Of a stretch of 64,000 bases of DNA, positions 23,954-32,167 are shown piece by piece. The DNA is from Xiheimicrobium sp052034585 (GTDB lineage: Bacteria; Myxococcota; Myxococcia; Myxococcales; Myxococcaceae). How positions within the stretch are numbered: the first letter of the stretch is position 1; every line of letters begins with the position of its first letter. Made by a program: the position numbers and the translations under genes. The notes below the pieces were generated by a model. That model saw only the letters and a list, made by a program, of their open reading frames with translations. It ran no database searches and was not told where the DNA came from. The stretch covers positions 62,001-126,000 of the forward strand of contig JBPOIJ010000023.1 in assembly GCA_052034585.1 (NCBI GenBank), written 5' to 3'.

Positions 23954-24577
23954 TCACGCCTCGGCCTTCTGGGTGACGACCTCCTCGAGGTCCCCGGCGA
24001 GCGCATCGGCCCGATCGACGAGGGCGCGGGGCACCTTCCGGTTCGAGCGCAGCTCGGCGGCCAGGCGCTTCATCTGGAGCCACAGCCGCTTGACGCTCAC
24101 CGGATCGTTCGCCTCGGGCTCGGGCGCAGGGAACCGCTCGGTCAGCTCCCGCCGCAGCTCGCTGGTGGGCTTCTCCTGGTTCCAGATGGTGTCGCGAATC
24201 GACTTGTACTCCTGCGCCGACAGCTGGCCGCGATCTTCCGCCTGCGCGAGCACCTCGACGATCTCGAAGGGTGGTGCCGACTCCTGAATGTCGGGCGCCT
24301 GCAGCCGCTCCGGCTCGTACTTGTTCATCACCGAGTAGCCCTTGGTGAGCTTGTCGGCGGTCTGCTTGCGAATGCGCAGCTCGGCCAGACAGTAGGCCTC
24401 GAAGGTGGGGTAGCCCCATTCCTCGAAGGTGCCCTCGTGGCGCACCTTGGTGAGCAGCTTGCCGAACTCGACCCAGGACGACTTGAAGCGCTTGGCCGCC
24501 AGCAACACCGTCTGCCGAAACGAGCCAGGCGGCGCGCTCATCGCCTTGCGCTCGAGTTCTGCTTCCACGCTGCCCAT
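23954..24577 (-). CDS. hypothetical helical protein
   Basis: A 207-residue protein of no family I can name. It is soluble and helical, rich in Lys, Glu, Arg and Ala. Tracts include LLAAKRFKSSWVEFGKLLTK, FEEWGYPTFEAYCLAELRIR and KQTADKLTKGYSVMNKYEPE. The 'S-W-x-E-F-G-K-L-L', 'W-G-Y-x-T-F-E-x-Y' and 'KQTADKL' wording resembles short DNA-binding or plasmid/phage helical proteins (DUF3102/KfrA-like), but this is weak. ATG at 24577; an internal Met at residue 13 is an alternative. It is followed downstream by clpX (160 bases) on the same strand. Confidence 0.65.
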   Translation of the reverse strand: MGSVEAELERKAMSAPPGSFRQTVLLAAKRFKSSWVEFGKLLTKVRHEGTFEEWGYPTFEAYCLAELRIRKQTADKLTKGYSVMNKYEPERLQAPDIQESAPPFEIVEVLAQAEDRGQLSAQEYKSIRDTIWNQEKPTSELRRELTERFPAPEPEANDPVSVKRLWLQMKRLAAELRSNRKVPRALVDRADALAGDLEEVVTQKAEA

Positions 24578-24628
24578 GCACGCCTCCGCGTTCGGAGCCG
24601 CGCTCCAAACCAGAGAGGCCGCGGGCGA

Positions 24629-25477
24629 TCAACCCTTCTTGCCGATGTTGAACGCGAAGCCGACCGACGCGCTGGTGCCCTGCGCCTTGAAGGGCCACTT
24701 CACCAGCTCGCGCATCAGGCACTCGGGCAAGGGGCCGTTCTTGAAGTCCGGGTTGTCGACCCACACCTTCGAGACCTTCCCCGACTCGTTGACGGTGAAC
24801 TGAATCGGAATCTGCGTCGGCGGCATGCCGGGCTTCGCGACTTCCTTGATGCAGGGGATGAGGGTGGGCTTGAACTTGGCGATCACCGAGTTGATCGCGG
24901 CCTGATCGACCTCGCCCACCGCCATGCCGTCGGTGTCGGCGGTGCCCATCTTGGGCTTCGGGACGTTCGGGGTGGGGTTCGGGTTCGGGTTGGGATTCGG
25001 GGTGTTCGTCGCGACCGCCGGGCGGTTCCGCTTCACGCCGGTGGGGGTGTACTCGACGAAGTCGTCGCTCGAACGCTGCGCCCGGGAGATCGTCGGCGTG
25101 TCGATCGAGATGTCGCCCCACACGTCGTCCGAGCCGGTCGAGCCGTGCACCGCGAGGTAGCTGCCGAGGAAGGCGACCGCGATGCCCGTCACCATGAGGG
25201 TGCCGGTGACGATGGTGAGGGTTCGCACCAACCGCTTCGACGAGGTCTTCGCGTGGGCCGCGGCTTGGGCGTCGACCCGGTGCTTCGCCTCGGCCTTCGC
25301 GAGGTGCACCTTCAGCTCGGGCACGTCGCGGAGCTTTCGAAAGATCCCCGAGCCCATCATCTGCACTTCCGAGAGGCCGTTGATCTCGCCCGCGAAGAGC
25401 TTGTCGATCAGTGCCTTCGTGGGTACGGGCCCGAGGATGAGGTCTCCCTGACGGAAGAGCCAGGTCTGGTCACTCAT
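24629..25477 (-). CDS. GYF_2-domain and AgmX/PglI C-terminal-domain membrane protein
   Basis: A 282-residue bitopic protein. Residues 4-55 fit GYF_2 (TWLFRQGDLILGPVPTKALI). A charged helix and one membrane segment (about 86-110, TLTIVTGTLMVTGIAVAFLG) follow. Then comes a low-complexity linker with an Asn-Pro repeat (TPNPNPNPNPTPNVPKP, about 158-176), coded by hexanucleotide repeats near 24975-25006. The last 90 residues are an AgmX-like domain with the conserved Cys pair (LIPCIKEVAKP and LPECLMRELVKWPF). It combines the GYF_2 module seen at 4216 with the tail seen at 11727 and 42916. The start codon ATG at 25477 overlaps the truA start on the other strand. Confidence 0.78.
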   Translation of the reverse strand: MSDQTWLFRQGDLILGPVPTKALIDKLFAGEINGLSEVQMMGSGIFRKLRDVPELKVHLAKAEAKHRVDAQAAAHAKTSSKRLVRTLTIVTGTLMVTGIAVAFLGSYLAVHGSTGSDDVWGDISIDTPTISRAQRSSDDFVEYTPTGVKRNRPAVATNTPNPNPNPNPTPNVPKPKMGTADTDGMAVGEVDQAAINSVIAKFKPTLIPCIKEVAKPGMPPTQIPIQFTVNESGKVSKVWVDNPDFKNGPLPECLMRELVKWPFKAQGTSASVGFAFNIGKKG

Positions 25478-26297
25478 GTCCCGACATCCCTCCAGACTCG
25501 TCGCACTCTGGTGTTGGTACCACGGTGCGGGCTTCCGAGGCTATCAGGCTCAGGCCGAAGGTCCGACGGTTCAAGCGACCTTGATCGACGCCCTTCGCCG
25601 CGCCGGGCTCTCGCGCAACCCGGTGGCGAGCGGCCGAACCGACGCCGGCGTGCACGCGCGCATGCAGGTGTTGAGTTTCCGAGTGGTGGAGCCCATTTCC
25701 ACTCCTGAGCTCGCCGAACGGATCAACGCGCACCTGCCGCCGACGATGGGCATCGCGCTCGCGAAGGAGGCGCCGCCCCACTTCAACGCACACTGGCGCG
25801 CCGAGCTGAAGGAGTACCGCTACCGGCTGGTGACGGCTGACGCTCCGGAGTGGCGAGCCGCGGCCTGGGCGGTCGGCGCGCTCGACCTCGATCAGCTGCA
25901 GAAGACGTTGGACCTCGCGGTCGGCACCCACGACTTCTACGCCTTTCACGACAAGAGCAGCGTGGTGCGAGCGCGCACGGTGCGAGCGATCGACGTTCGA
26001 GAGCGCGCGGGCCTCGTCGAGGTGCGGCTGCACGGAGAGGGCTTCGGCCGCTACATGGTGCGCTACCTCATCGGTGGCGCAGTGGCGGTCGCGCGTGGCG
26101 CGTGGACCCGCGAGGGGTTCTCCGAGGCCTTGTCGAGTGGGTCATCGAGGGAGCGCCCCGAGCAGCTGGTGCGTGCTCCGGCGCAGGGCCTCGTGTTGTG
26201 GAGCGTCGACTACCCAGCGGCCGACGACCCCTTCACGACGGAAGAGCGGGAGCGCGCGGCGGGCGTGCCTTCGACTCCGCCCTTCTGCGCCCCATGA
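25476..26297 (+). CDS. truA: tRNA pseudouridine(38-40) synthase TruA
   Basis: A 273-residue protein with TruA features. The first strand is LVALWCWYHGAGFRGYQAQ, then TVQATLIDALRRAG. The catalytic motif GRTDAGVHA carries D56. NAHWRAELKEYRYRL and the C-terminal RYMVRYLIGGAVAVARG complete the fold. It isomerises uridines 38-40 in the anticodon arm of several tRNAs. Its ATG (25476-25478) shares bases with the start codon of the divergent GYF_2/AgmX gene within the tetranucleotide CATG, so there is no intergenic space and its promoter must lie inside the other gene. The last 25 residues are a loose Pro/Glu-rich tail. Confidence 0.93.
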   Translation: MSRHPSRLVALWCWYHGAGFRGYQAQAEGPTVQATLIDALRRAGLSRNPVASGRTDAGVHARMQVLSFRVVEPISTPELAERINAHLPPTMGIALAKEAPPHFNAHWRAELKEYRYRLVTADAPEWRAAAWAVGALDLDQLQKTLDLAVGTHDFYAFHDKSSVVRARTVRAIDVRERAGLVEVRLHGEGFGRYMVRYLIGGAVAVARGAWTREGFSEALSSGSSRERPEQLVRAPAQGLVLWSVDYPAADDPFTTEERERAAGVPSTPPFCAP

Positions 26298-26306
26298 AGG
26301 GACGAC

Positions 26307-26471
26307 TCAGTCCATCAAGCGCTCTTCGTACTTCTCCAGCAGATCGCTGATCGCCTCGCGCAGGTACTCGCTCTGACGAATGCGGGTCTCCTTCGACAGC
26401 TCCTTGAGCGAGTCGAGTCGATCGCGGTTCAACCGAAACACCACCGAGGTGAGACGAGAGTTGTCTTCCAT
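26307..26471 (-). CDS. ribbon-helix-helix transcriptional regulator, small
   Basis: A 54-residue protein from ATG at 26471. A beta-strand (RLTSVVFRLNRDRL) and two helices (DSLKELSKETRIRQSEYLRE, then AISDLLEKYEERL) match Arc/MetJ-type RHH proteins such as antitoxins and CopG-like repressors. A clear GGGAGG sits about 10 bases upstream. An upstream in-frame ATG at 26504 would add 11 residues (MCAPVREDVPH) but has no ribosome site. No toxin partner is adjacent: truA is downstream (convergent) and a membrane protein upstream. Repeated GCACA(CA)TGG words lie over the start region, so autorepression is plausible. Confidence 0.8.
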   Translation of the reverse strand: MEDNSRLTSVVFRLNRDRLDSLKELSKETRIRQSEYLREAISDLLEKYEERLMD

Positions 26472-26522
26472 GTGCGGTACGTCCTCCCTTACAGGTGCAC
26501 ACATGGTCGCACACGCACATGG
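26468..26522. promoter_or_regulatory. inverted/direct repeat cluster, candidate RHH operator
   Basis: CCATGTGC (26468-26475) is inverted relative to GCACATGG (26515-26522), and a longer copy GCACACATGG lies at 26497-26506. The cluster surrounds the start and ribosome site of the ribbon-helix-helix gene. RHH proteins often bind short repeats at their own promoter, so this is a reasonable autoregulatory site. It is inferred, not shown. Confidence 0.4.
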
Positions 26523-26543
26523 CTGGTCAAAAAAAGCGCCTGA

Positions 26544-27089
26544 TCACTCGAGCAAATAGGAGCGGAACTGGAGGCCGATCATCGCCTCGAGGCCCAACCG
26601 GATCCCGACGGGGCTGAAGCCGAACTGAACGCCAGCCGCCGCGAAAGCGCCGATCACGCTGGTGAGCTCGTACTGCACGCCGAAGCCGACGTGCGGGCCG
26701 ACGGTGACGATGGGGAGCGCGTGGAACGCCAGATCGAGATCGACGAACGTCTTGAAGCGCTCTCCGAAGGACGAGCGAAACCCGCCGAGGAACGACAGGC
26801 CGACCGAGCTGCCGAGCACGGTGAGCCGGCTGCGCAAGGTGGCGCTCCAGGTCTGGCTGATGGCGAGGGTGCCGCCGAGCTCGGGGAAGAGTCGATGACC
26901 GGTGTCGTTTCCTCCCTGGGTGATCGAGAGTCGGTTCTCGTAGCCAAAGCCGGTGAGGAGGCCGACGCTCCCGCGATGATCCCAGCGCTCTTGTGCGAGC
27001 ACGGGAGTCGCCACGGCGATCAAGAGCACGGCGCAACGCACGAACAGCGCTTCGCACGAACCAAGGCGACGGACGAAGTCGAAAATCAC
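26544..27089 (-). CDS. predicted outer-membrane beta-barrel-like protein
   Basis: About 181 residues from GTG at 27089; GTG at 27041 is equally possible and leaves the signal peptide MRCAVLLIAVATPVLA-QE intact. The mature part has alternating hydrophobic strands and Gly turns: GSVGLLTGFGYENRLSIT, GTLAISQTWSATLRSRLTVL, VTVGPHVGFGVQYELTSVIG and a final GLEAMIGLQFRSYLLE. This reads like an 8-stranded small barrel, although the last residue is Glu, not Phe/Tyr/Trp. I recognise no family. Upstream in-frame codons to 27218 are Arg-rich and unlikely to be translated. Confidence 0.6.
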   Translation of the reverse strand: MIFDFVRRLGSCEALFVRCAVLLIAVATPVLAQERWDHRGSVGLLTGFGYENRLSITQGGNDTGHRLFPELGGTLAISQTWSATLRSRLTVLGSSVGLSFLGGFRSSFGERFKTFVDLDLAFHALPIVTVGPHVGFGVQYELTSVIGAFAAAGVQFGFSPVGIRLGLEAMIGLQFRSYLLE

Positions 27090-27260
27090 GGCCAGCCCAC
27101 AGTGCCCTTCCCTGCCCTGGAGATTCACCCGTCGGCGAGGCTCGACCTCGGGCGTGCTCGCGAAATGAGGAGACGCGGCGGTCGACCTGCCGAAGCGATG
27201 GAGCAGCAGCACGCCCACGACGGAGAGCGACCACTGCGGCCGAGGGGCGGCGCGCTCGCG

Positions 27261-29918
27261 TTAGCGGCGACGGCGCAGGAACAGCACCAGCGCGCCGACG
27301 ACGGTCATCGACCACGGAGCGGCGGAGCAGCCGTTCGACTGACTCGTCGCGCCAAGCTCGTTCACCGGGCTCAGCTCGCGCGCGGAGCCGACGCGCTCGA
27401 CTCCGACACGATAGCGGGCCTCTCCGACGTTCCCGCGCTCGTCGCGGACCAGCACGCGCACCCCACCCTTCACCTCGACGGCGCTCAGGGAGATCTCGCG
27501 GGCAGCCCCGAAGGGACCAGGGACCTCGTCACCCACGGCGTAGGCGAACTGGAGCGCGTCGTCGGGAGTCAGCACGTCGTGCGCCTCGACGATCACCCGA
27601 TCGAGCTGGCGATCCGCACGGAGCTTCACGGTCGGCGCATCCCAATCGATGAAGAAGTCGACCTCGACCGGCGCCGAGATGCCGTGCGGATCTTCGGCGA
27701 CTCGAGAGCGAACCGAGATCACGTGCTTGCCCTGGATGAGGAACTTCGGGTGCGAGACGCGGAGCGCGCCGTTCTCGGCCGGCCCGAACTCGCCCCACAA
27801 GCCGTCGTCGATCTTCACCGCATATTCGGGCGTACCGTCCTTGTTCAGCGCCTCGACCTTCAGCACCGCCGTGGGCCAGGTGAGCGTCTTCCCAGCGACG
27901 AGCCGCATCTCCGACGCCTTGGGAATCTCCGCGCTCTGGAGTGAGGCGACCGTCAGCGGCGAGGTGACCGCGCACGCCGCCATCGCTGGGAGCAGCTCGG
28001 CGTAGAGCGCGAGGTGGTTGTAGGTCTCGGTTCCGGCGACGAGGCCGACGCCCTTGGCGCCGTTGACCCGCAGCTTGAAGTTGCCAAGCGACGGCAGACT
28101 GAACGCGCCCAGGCCGCCCGCGAGCGCTGGCTCGGCGAGACCGATCACCGCGGGGATCAGCTGCTCGAGCACCTTGGGATCCTCGGCGAGCATCTCGCTG
28201 TTGGCGGTGCGCACGTTGGTGATCAGCATGCGCAGATCGCCGATCGCCGGCGTCACCTTGTCGCAGCCCTCGAAGATCAACGAGAGCGGGAGCGAGATGT
28301 CGGCGGTCAGGGTGAAGAGCCGCGCGTAGCGGTCATCGATCATCGCGTAGAAGTCGATGGAGAGATCGTTGAGCGCCAGCTGGATGAGGGGCTTGATGGG
28401 CCGCTTGGTGACCGGGTCGACGGTTCCCTCGCCCACCACGATGTTCGGCGCCCGGCCTGGCCGCAGCACCACCATCATCGGCGCGTCCTTCCCGTCTCGG
28501 GTCGCCAACGTGCCGAGCGACGGGAGGAAGGTCTTGAAGAGCCCGGTGTTGATGAGGCCCACGTTGTTGGTGTCGAGCTGGAGACAGAGCGCCCCCGCCT
28601 GCTGGGCCTCGTGGAAGGCGACGTTGAGGAAGGGCGACGAGAAGCCGACGGCCGCGTGGTAGGCGCGGGTGGTTCCGCCGTCGGGCAACGTTCGAGTGGG
28701 CGCTTCGGCGTCGAAGTTCGGCGCTGCGACGTCGAGCACCGGAGGCGAGCCCGCTGGCGCGACGCAGGGCGCGACCTTCACGGCCTTGGCGCCGACGCGC
28801 GTGCCGAACGACATGCCTTGATCGACCGCCACGCTCGCACCAGCGGCGAACGAAATGTCCATCTCCGCGTCCGGGGGCGCGCCGAAGCTGCCCAGGGTCG
28901 CGCCGAGGTTGACCCGGCCTTCCATTCCCAGGAACCGGGGCACGCACTTGCTGTTGTCCGCCGCGTCCTTGCAGACGTCCGCCTGGCAGACCGAGGTCGC
29001 CGTGCCCACCGTCGGGCAGGCGGGCCGGCCCATGCCGCAGGACTCGCACCGCTGGGTCGCGAGGATGCCTCTGATCTGCGTCTGCAGCGTCGGGCTGAAG
29101 AGCTGGAGGATGAAGTCCTTCACCGCCCCGATGTCGAGGATGTCGCAGGTGAAGCTGCAGATGCCTCCCTCGGAGTTGAGCGAGATGTCGTTCGGCTCGA
29201 TGCAGCGCGGCGGTTGAGGCGCACCAGAGGCGCCGCATACCTGGGTGCCGTCCACCTGGGTGATCTCGAACGAGAGCAGCTTGTCCCAGCGCTGGTCGAT
29301 GCTGAACTTCACCGTCGCGTCGATGGTGTTGAAGTTGGGGGCACGCGCCGCGGAGTCGAACTGCACGCTGCAGTTGAGGTTACAGATCGAGTCGATCGTC
29401 ACGTACAGCTTCCCAGTGTCGATTCGGAGCGAGAGGCTGGCGGCGATCGAATCGGGTGGCCGAGGGAGGAGCGAAAAGCCGGTGACCGTCGCGGTGACGT
29501 TCGCCGGCACGTCCTTCGAGTCGCAGTTGGCGTCGTTGCGACCTCCGGTGGGCCCGCCCTGATCGGCGATGTAGACGGGCGTGTTGCCGATCACCGCGAG
29601 CGAGAAGCTCTGCCGCTGACACGCCACCGGCAGCACCAGCCGCTGGCCCGGGGCGAACATGTCGATCAACGTCTGCCAGTTCGAGTTGAGGTAGTTGATG
29701 CCCTGGGGTGAGAGCCGCAGGTTGAGGCCGTTGTCGCTCTTGGGCCCCGCGTAGCGCCCGGAGGGGATCGGCTGGAGCGCCGCGCAGCCGCCGCCGCCGC
29801 CCATGCTCGAACACCCCATCACCGTCACGAAGCCGGCCACCAACCACACCAACCGCGCCCGGATCGCCCCACGCCTTGCCGACGAGCTTGTTGCACGCAT
29901 CTTCAGAACGACCTCCAC
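27261..29918 (-). CDS. large lipoprotein with MYXO-CTERM-like C-terminus
   Basis: An 885-residue exported protein. The N-terminus has a signal peptide with lipobox (VAGFVTVMGC, Cys about 36), followed by GGGGGC. The body is beta-rich with many paired Cys (CQADVCKDAADNSKCVP, CESCGMGRPACP). The C-terminus is NGCSAAPWSMTVVGALVLFL followed by RRRR: a Cys-Ser motif, a membrane helix and an Arg cluster, as in MYXO-CTERM sorting signals. MYXO-CTERM proteins are processed and anchored at the myxobacterial surface. I recognise no enzymatic domain. A second Met at residue 7 is a possible start. Presumed surface structural or binding protein. Confidence 0.8.
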   Translation of the reverse strand: MEVVLKMRATSSSARRGAIRARLVWLVAGFVTVMGCSSMGGGGGCAALQPIPSGRYAGPKSDNGLNLRLSPQGINYLNSNWQTLIDMFAPGQRLVLPVACQRQSFSLAVIGNTPVYIADQGGPTGGRNDANCDSKDVPANVTATVTGFSLLPRPPDSIAASLSLRIDTGKLYVTIDSICNLNCSVQFDSAARAPNFNTIDATVKFSIDQRWDKLLSFEITQVDGTQVCGASGAPQPPRCIEPNDISLNSEGGICSFTCDILDIGAVKDFILQLFSPTLQTQIRGILATQRCESCGMGRPACPTVGTATSVCQADVCKDAADNSKCVPRFLGMEGRVNLGATLGSFGAPPDAEMDISFAAGASVAVDQGMSFGTRVGAKAVKVAPCVAPAGSPPVLDVAAPNFDAEAPTRTLPDGGTTRAYHAAVGFSSPFLNVAFHEAQQAGALCLQLDTNNVGLINTGLFKTFLPSLGTLATRDGKDAPMMVVLRPGRAPNIVVGEGTVDPVTKRPIKPLIQLALNDLSIDFYAMIDDRYARLFTLTADISLPLSLIFEGCDKVTPAIGDLRMLITNVRTANSEMLAEDPKVLEQLIPAVIGLAEPALAGGLGAFSLPSLGNFKLRVNGAKGVGLVAGTETYNHLALYAELLPAMAACAVTSPLTVASLQSAEIPKASEMRLVAGKTLTWPTAVLKVEALNKDGTPEYAVKIDDGLWGEFGPAENGALRVSHPKFLIQGKHVISVRSRVAEDPHGISAPVEVDFFIDWDAPTVKLRADRQLDRVIVEAHDVLTPDDALQFAYAVGDEVPGPFGAAREISLSAVEVKGGVRVLVRDERGNVGEARYRVGVERVGSARELSPVNELGATSQSNGCSAAPWSMTVVGALVLFLRRRR

Positions 29919-30046
29919 GGTTGCACCGACCTCAGCTCGCCTTCACGACGCACGCGTCCGACCGGCCGGCCACAGCCCGCACACTCTAGCAGTTGAGGAG
30001 ACCGACTCCATGGCCCAGGCGCCCGAAAGCGCCGATGTGGGACACG

Positions 30047-30943
30047 TCAGGGGCCGTTCACGACGGGCAAGGCGACGCCCTTGGAGAGCGAGTCGTTGAG
30101 GCGACCGGTGCGGAACGGCTCGAGATCGACCGCGACGTAGGTGAAGCCGGCGGCCTTGAGCGAACGATCGACGGCGGCGCGCACGTCGCTCTCGAACAGC
30201 CTCGGGAGCTCTTCGGCCGAGACCTCGAGGCGCGCGACCTCCTGGTGGTACCGAACCCGAAAGACCCGGAAGCCGAGCGCTCGGAGCGCGCGTTCGGCGG
30301 CGCCCACCTGGTTCAGCCGCTCCACCGTCACCTGCGTTCCATACGGCAGCCGGGAGGCGAGGCAGGCGAGCTGTGGCTTGTCCCAGGTCGGCAAGCCAAA
30401 CCGGTGCGACCAGGCGCGGATCTCGGCCTTGGTGAGCGCCGCGTCGGCCAGGGGCGAGACGACCTCACGCTCGCGCGCGGCCTGGTGCCCCGGCCGATGG
30501 TCCTTCTTGTCGTCGGCGTTGAAGCCATCGAGCACCACCGAGAGCCCGAGCTCGGCGCGCTTCTTCTCGGACAGGGTGTAGAGCTCCGACTTGCAGAAGT
30601 AGCAGCGGTTGGTGGGGTTCGCGGCGTAGCGCGGGTCTTCGAGCTCGTGGGACTCGACGACGAGGTGTCGGGCGCCCAGCTTCGTCGCGAGCGCCTTCGC
30701 CTCGTCTGCTTCGTCAGGGGCCACCGAGGGAGAGAGCGCGGTGAGCGCGATGGCGTGGGCTCCCAGCTCGTCGACCGCCACCTTCAGGACGAACGCCGAG
30801 TCCACCCCACCGGAGAACGCCACGAGGGCCGAACCGAACCCGCGCACCTGCGCTCGGAGCCGCTCGATCTTCTCGGCGGAGCTGGCGCAGAGCTGCTCGA
30901 TCTGCGCGGGGGTCAACACCGGCTTGTGGGAGACGGACGCCAT
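30047..30943 (-). CDS. larE: ATP-dependent sacrificial sulfur transferase LarE-like
   Basis: A 298-residue PP-loop ATPase. The PP-loop is S44-GGVDS in LVAFSGGVDSAF. C114 and C117 lie in NPTNRCYFCKSELY. A third Cys, C194 in KPQLACLASRLPYG, matches the residue that donates its sulfur in single-use LarE enzymes. LarE inserts sulfur into the nickel-pincer cofactor of lactate racemase and related racemases. No larA, larB or larC is near. Instead it sits downstream of an APS-kinase-like gene and an E1/TusA/JAMM set, so it may serve another sulfur transfer. ATG at 30943. Confidence 0.88.
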   Translation of the reverse strand: MASVSHKPVLTPAQIEQLCASSAEKIERLRAQVRGFGSALVAFSGGVDSAFVLKVAVDELGAHAIALTALSPSVAPDEADEAKALATKLGARHLVVESHELEDPRYAANPTNRCYFCKSELYTLSEKKRAELGLSVVLDGFNADDKKDHRPGHQAAREREVVSPLADAALTKAEIRAWSHRFGLPTWDKPQLACLASRLPYGTQVTVERLNQVGAAERALRALGFRVFRVRYHQEVARLEVSAEELPRLFESDVRAAVDRSLKAAGFTYVAVDLEPFRTGRLNDSLSKGVALPVVNGP

Positions 30944-30991
30944 GACGGCCCTACGTAGCGTCCGCTCCGCTGGTGGACAACCGCTCGCGCG

Positions 30992-31681
30992 TTACTTCTT
31001 CTTCTTGGCGGGCTTGCTCGGCTTGGCCTTGGGGGCCTTCGCCTTGGGAGCCTTGGCGGCCTTGCCGGCCTTGCCCTTCTTCCCCTTGGGAGAGGGCTTC
31101 ATCTTGGTGCCGGTGATGACCTTCAGCTCCTCGGCGTTCATGTAGGTGAGATCGAGGAGCGCCTGGAAGATGCGCAGCCCGCCCGCCTCCACCGGCTCGA
31201 GGTTCGACTGAATGGTGACCTCGACCGCGTTCGCGGAGGGCGGCTCGTACGGCTCGGTGATGCCGACGAAGTTGGGGATCTCGCCCGCGAGCGCCTTCTT
31301 GTACTTGCCGGACGAGTCACGCTTGATGAGATCTTCCGTCGGGCAGTTGACGTACACCTCGACGTAGCGGCCGATGAGGCGCCGGTTCTCGTCGCGAATG
31401 CCCTTGTAGGGGCTGGTGCACGCCACCAGCGTACAGACCCCGTTTCGGGTGAGCAGATCGGCCACCACCCCGAGCCGGCGGGTGATCACCACGCGCTCTT
31501 CCTTGTTGGCCCCCTCGATCTCACCCCAGAGGTGATCGCCCATGTCGTCTTCGTCGAGGACCTCGACCTTCCGGCCCACCTGGCGCAGACGCGCGGCGAT
31601 GTACTCGGCGAGCGTCGTCTTGCCCGCCCCCAACATTCCCGTCAGCCATACCGTGAATCCCTGCTGCTCCTGCTGCGCCAT
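30992..31681 (-). CDS. cysC: adenylylsulfate kinase (CysC-like) with Lys/Ala/Pro tail
   Basis: A 229-residue P-loop kinase. GFTVWLTGMLGAGKTTLAEY gives Walker A (GMLGAGKTT; APS kinases usually read GLSGAGKST). EVLDEDDMGDHL matches the D-G-D region in altered form, and VACTSPYKGIRDENRRLI matches the family core, where a Ser forms the phosphoenzyme in some members. APS kinase makes PAPS from adenylylsulfate. The last 45 residues are a Lys-rich tail (KGKKGKAGKAAKAPKAKAPK and on), as in nucleic-acid or polyanion-binding extensions. Start ATG at 31681 (MAQQEQQGF). Located 99 bases after the JAMM gene on the same strand. Confidence 0.82.
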   Translation of the reverse strand: MAQQEQQGFTVWLTGMLGAGKTTLAEYIAARLRQVGRKVEVLDEDDMGDHLWGEIEGANKEERVVITRRLGVVADLLTRNGVCTLVACTSPYKGIRDENRRLIGRYVEVYVNCPTEDLIKRDSSGKYKKALAGEIPNFVGITEPYEPPSANAVEVTIQSNLEPVEAGGLRIFQALLDLTYMNAEELKVITGTKMKPSPKGKKGKAGKAAKAPKAKAPKAKPSKPAKKKK

Positions 31682-31780
31682 GCGAGTCCGGCTCCTTGTG
31701 GAGTTGGAGAGGTGCGCCAAAAAGCGCGTCGACTTAGTGCATGGCCCTGCATGAGCGCAATGGAATTCTGTCAATTCGCG

Positions 31781-32167
31781 CTACAGGCCTGGGCTGGGGC
31801 GCCATTGGCCCTCGGAGAAGCCCCACCAGCGGGTGTCGACGGCGCGCCCCATGACGAGGGAGACGACGCCCAGCTCGAGGTTCGGCAGCAAGGGGCGACC
31901 GTCGATGGTGAAGGTCTCCAGGTCGCGCGCGGAGAGCGTGGCCGGCGCTTCGGGGTGGCTGTGGAGGAGCCACACCGACTGGCCGAGGACGCTGGCCTCG
32001 AAGCGCATCCACTCGAGGGGGTCGAGCTCGAAGGCCCTCGTTCGGAAGGCCGCGACGTTGCGAAAGGGCCGGAACGCCCACCCCTCGCTTCGAACGATCG
32101 CGCCGACGCCCTCCTCCGGCGCGGCCGCTTCGAAGTGGCGAAGCGCGGCGGCGAGCGCGGGGTTCAC
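31781..32167 (-). CDS. JAMM/MPN+ (JAB) metallopeptidase
   Basis: A 128-residue protein with the JAMM zinc motif H69-S-H71-P followed by S79-x2-D82 (LLHSHPEAPATLSARDLETF) and an upstream Glu at about 18-19 (APEEGVGAIV). Bacterial JAMM proteins near E1-like and sulfur-carrier genes cleave residues from the C-terminus of a ubiquitin-like or ThiS-like carrier, as Mec+ does for CysO or HcyD in Wolinella. Start GTG at 32167 in a GTGA overlap with the upstream gene's stop. It is the last of four tightly coupled genes. No small ThiS/Ubl with a Gly-Gly tail is visible in the cluster. Confidence 0.82.
   Translation of the reverse strand: MNPALAAALRHFEAAAPEEGVGAIVRSEGWAFRPFRNVAAFRTRAFELDPLEWMRFEASVLGQSVWLLHSHPEAPATLSARDLETFTIDGRPLLPNLELGVVSLVMGRAVDTRWWGFSEGQWRPSPGL

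Noticed and set aside
24970..25010. Short hexanucleotide repeats (Asn-Pro codons) as possible CRISPR or VNTR
   Set aside because: They are in frame inside the GYF_2/AgmX gene and code for a linker; there are no spacers.
22511..25477. Grouping of clpX with the two genes upstream as one operon
   Set aside because: They share a strand, but the gap before clpX is about 160 bases and clpX has its own strong ribosome site, so a separate transcript is likely.
28014..29711. A 565-codon open frame on the plus strand
   Set aside because: It is antisense to the 885-residue lipoprotein, which has signal peptide and C-terminal signals. The plus frame is Arg/Asp/Val-rich with no domain.
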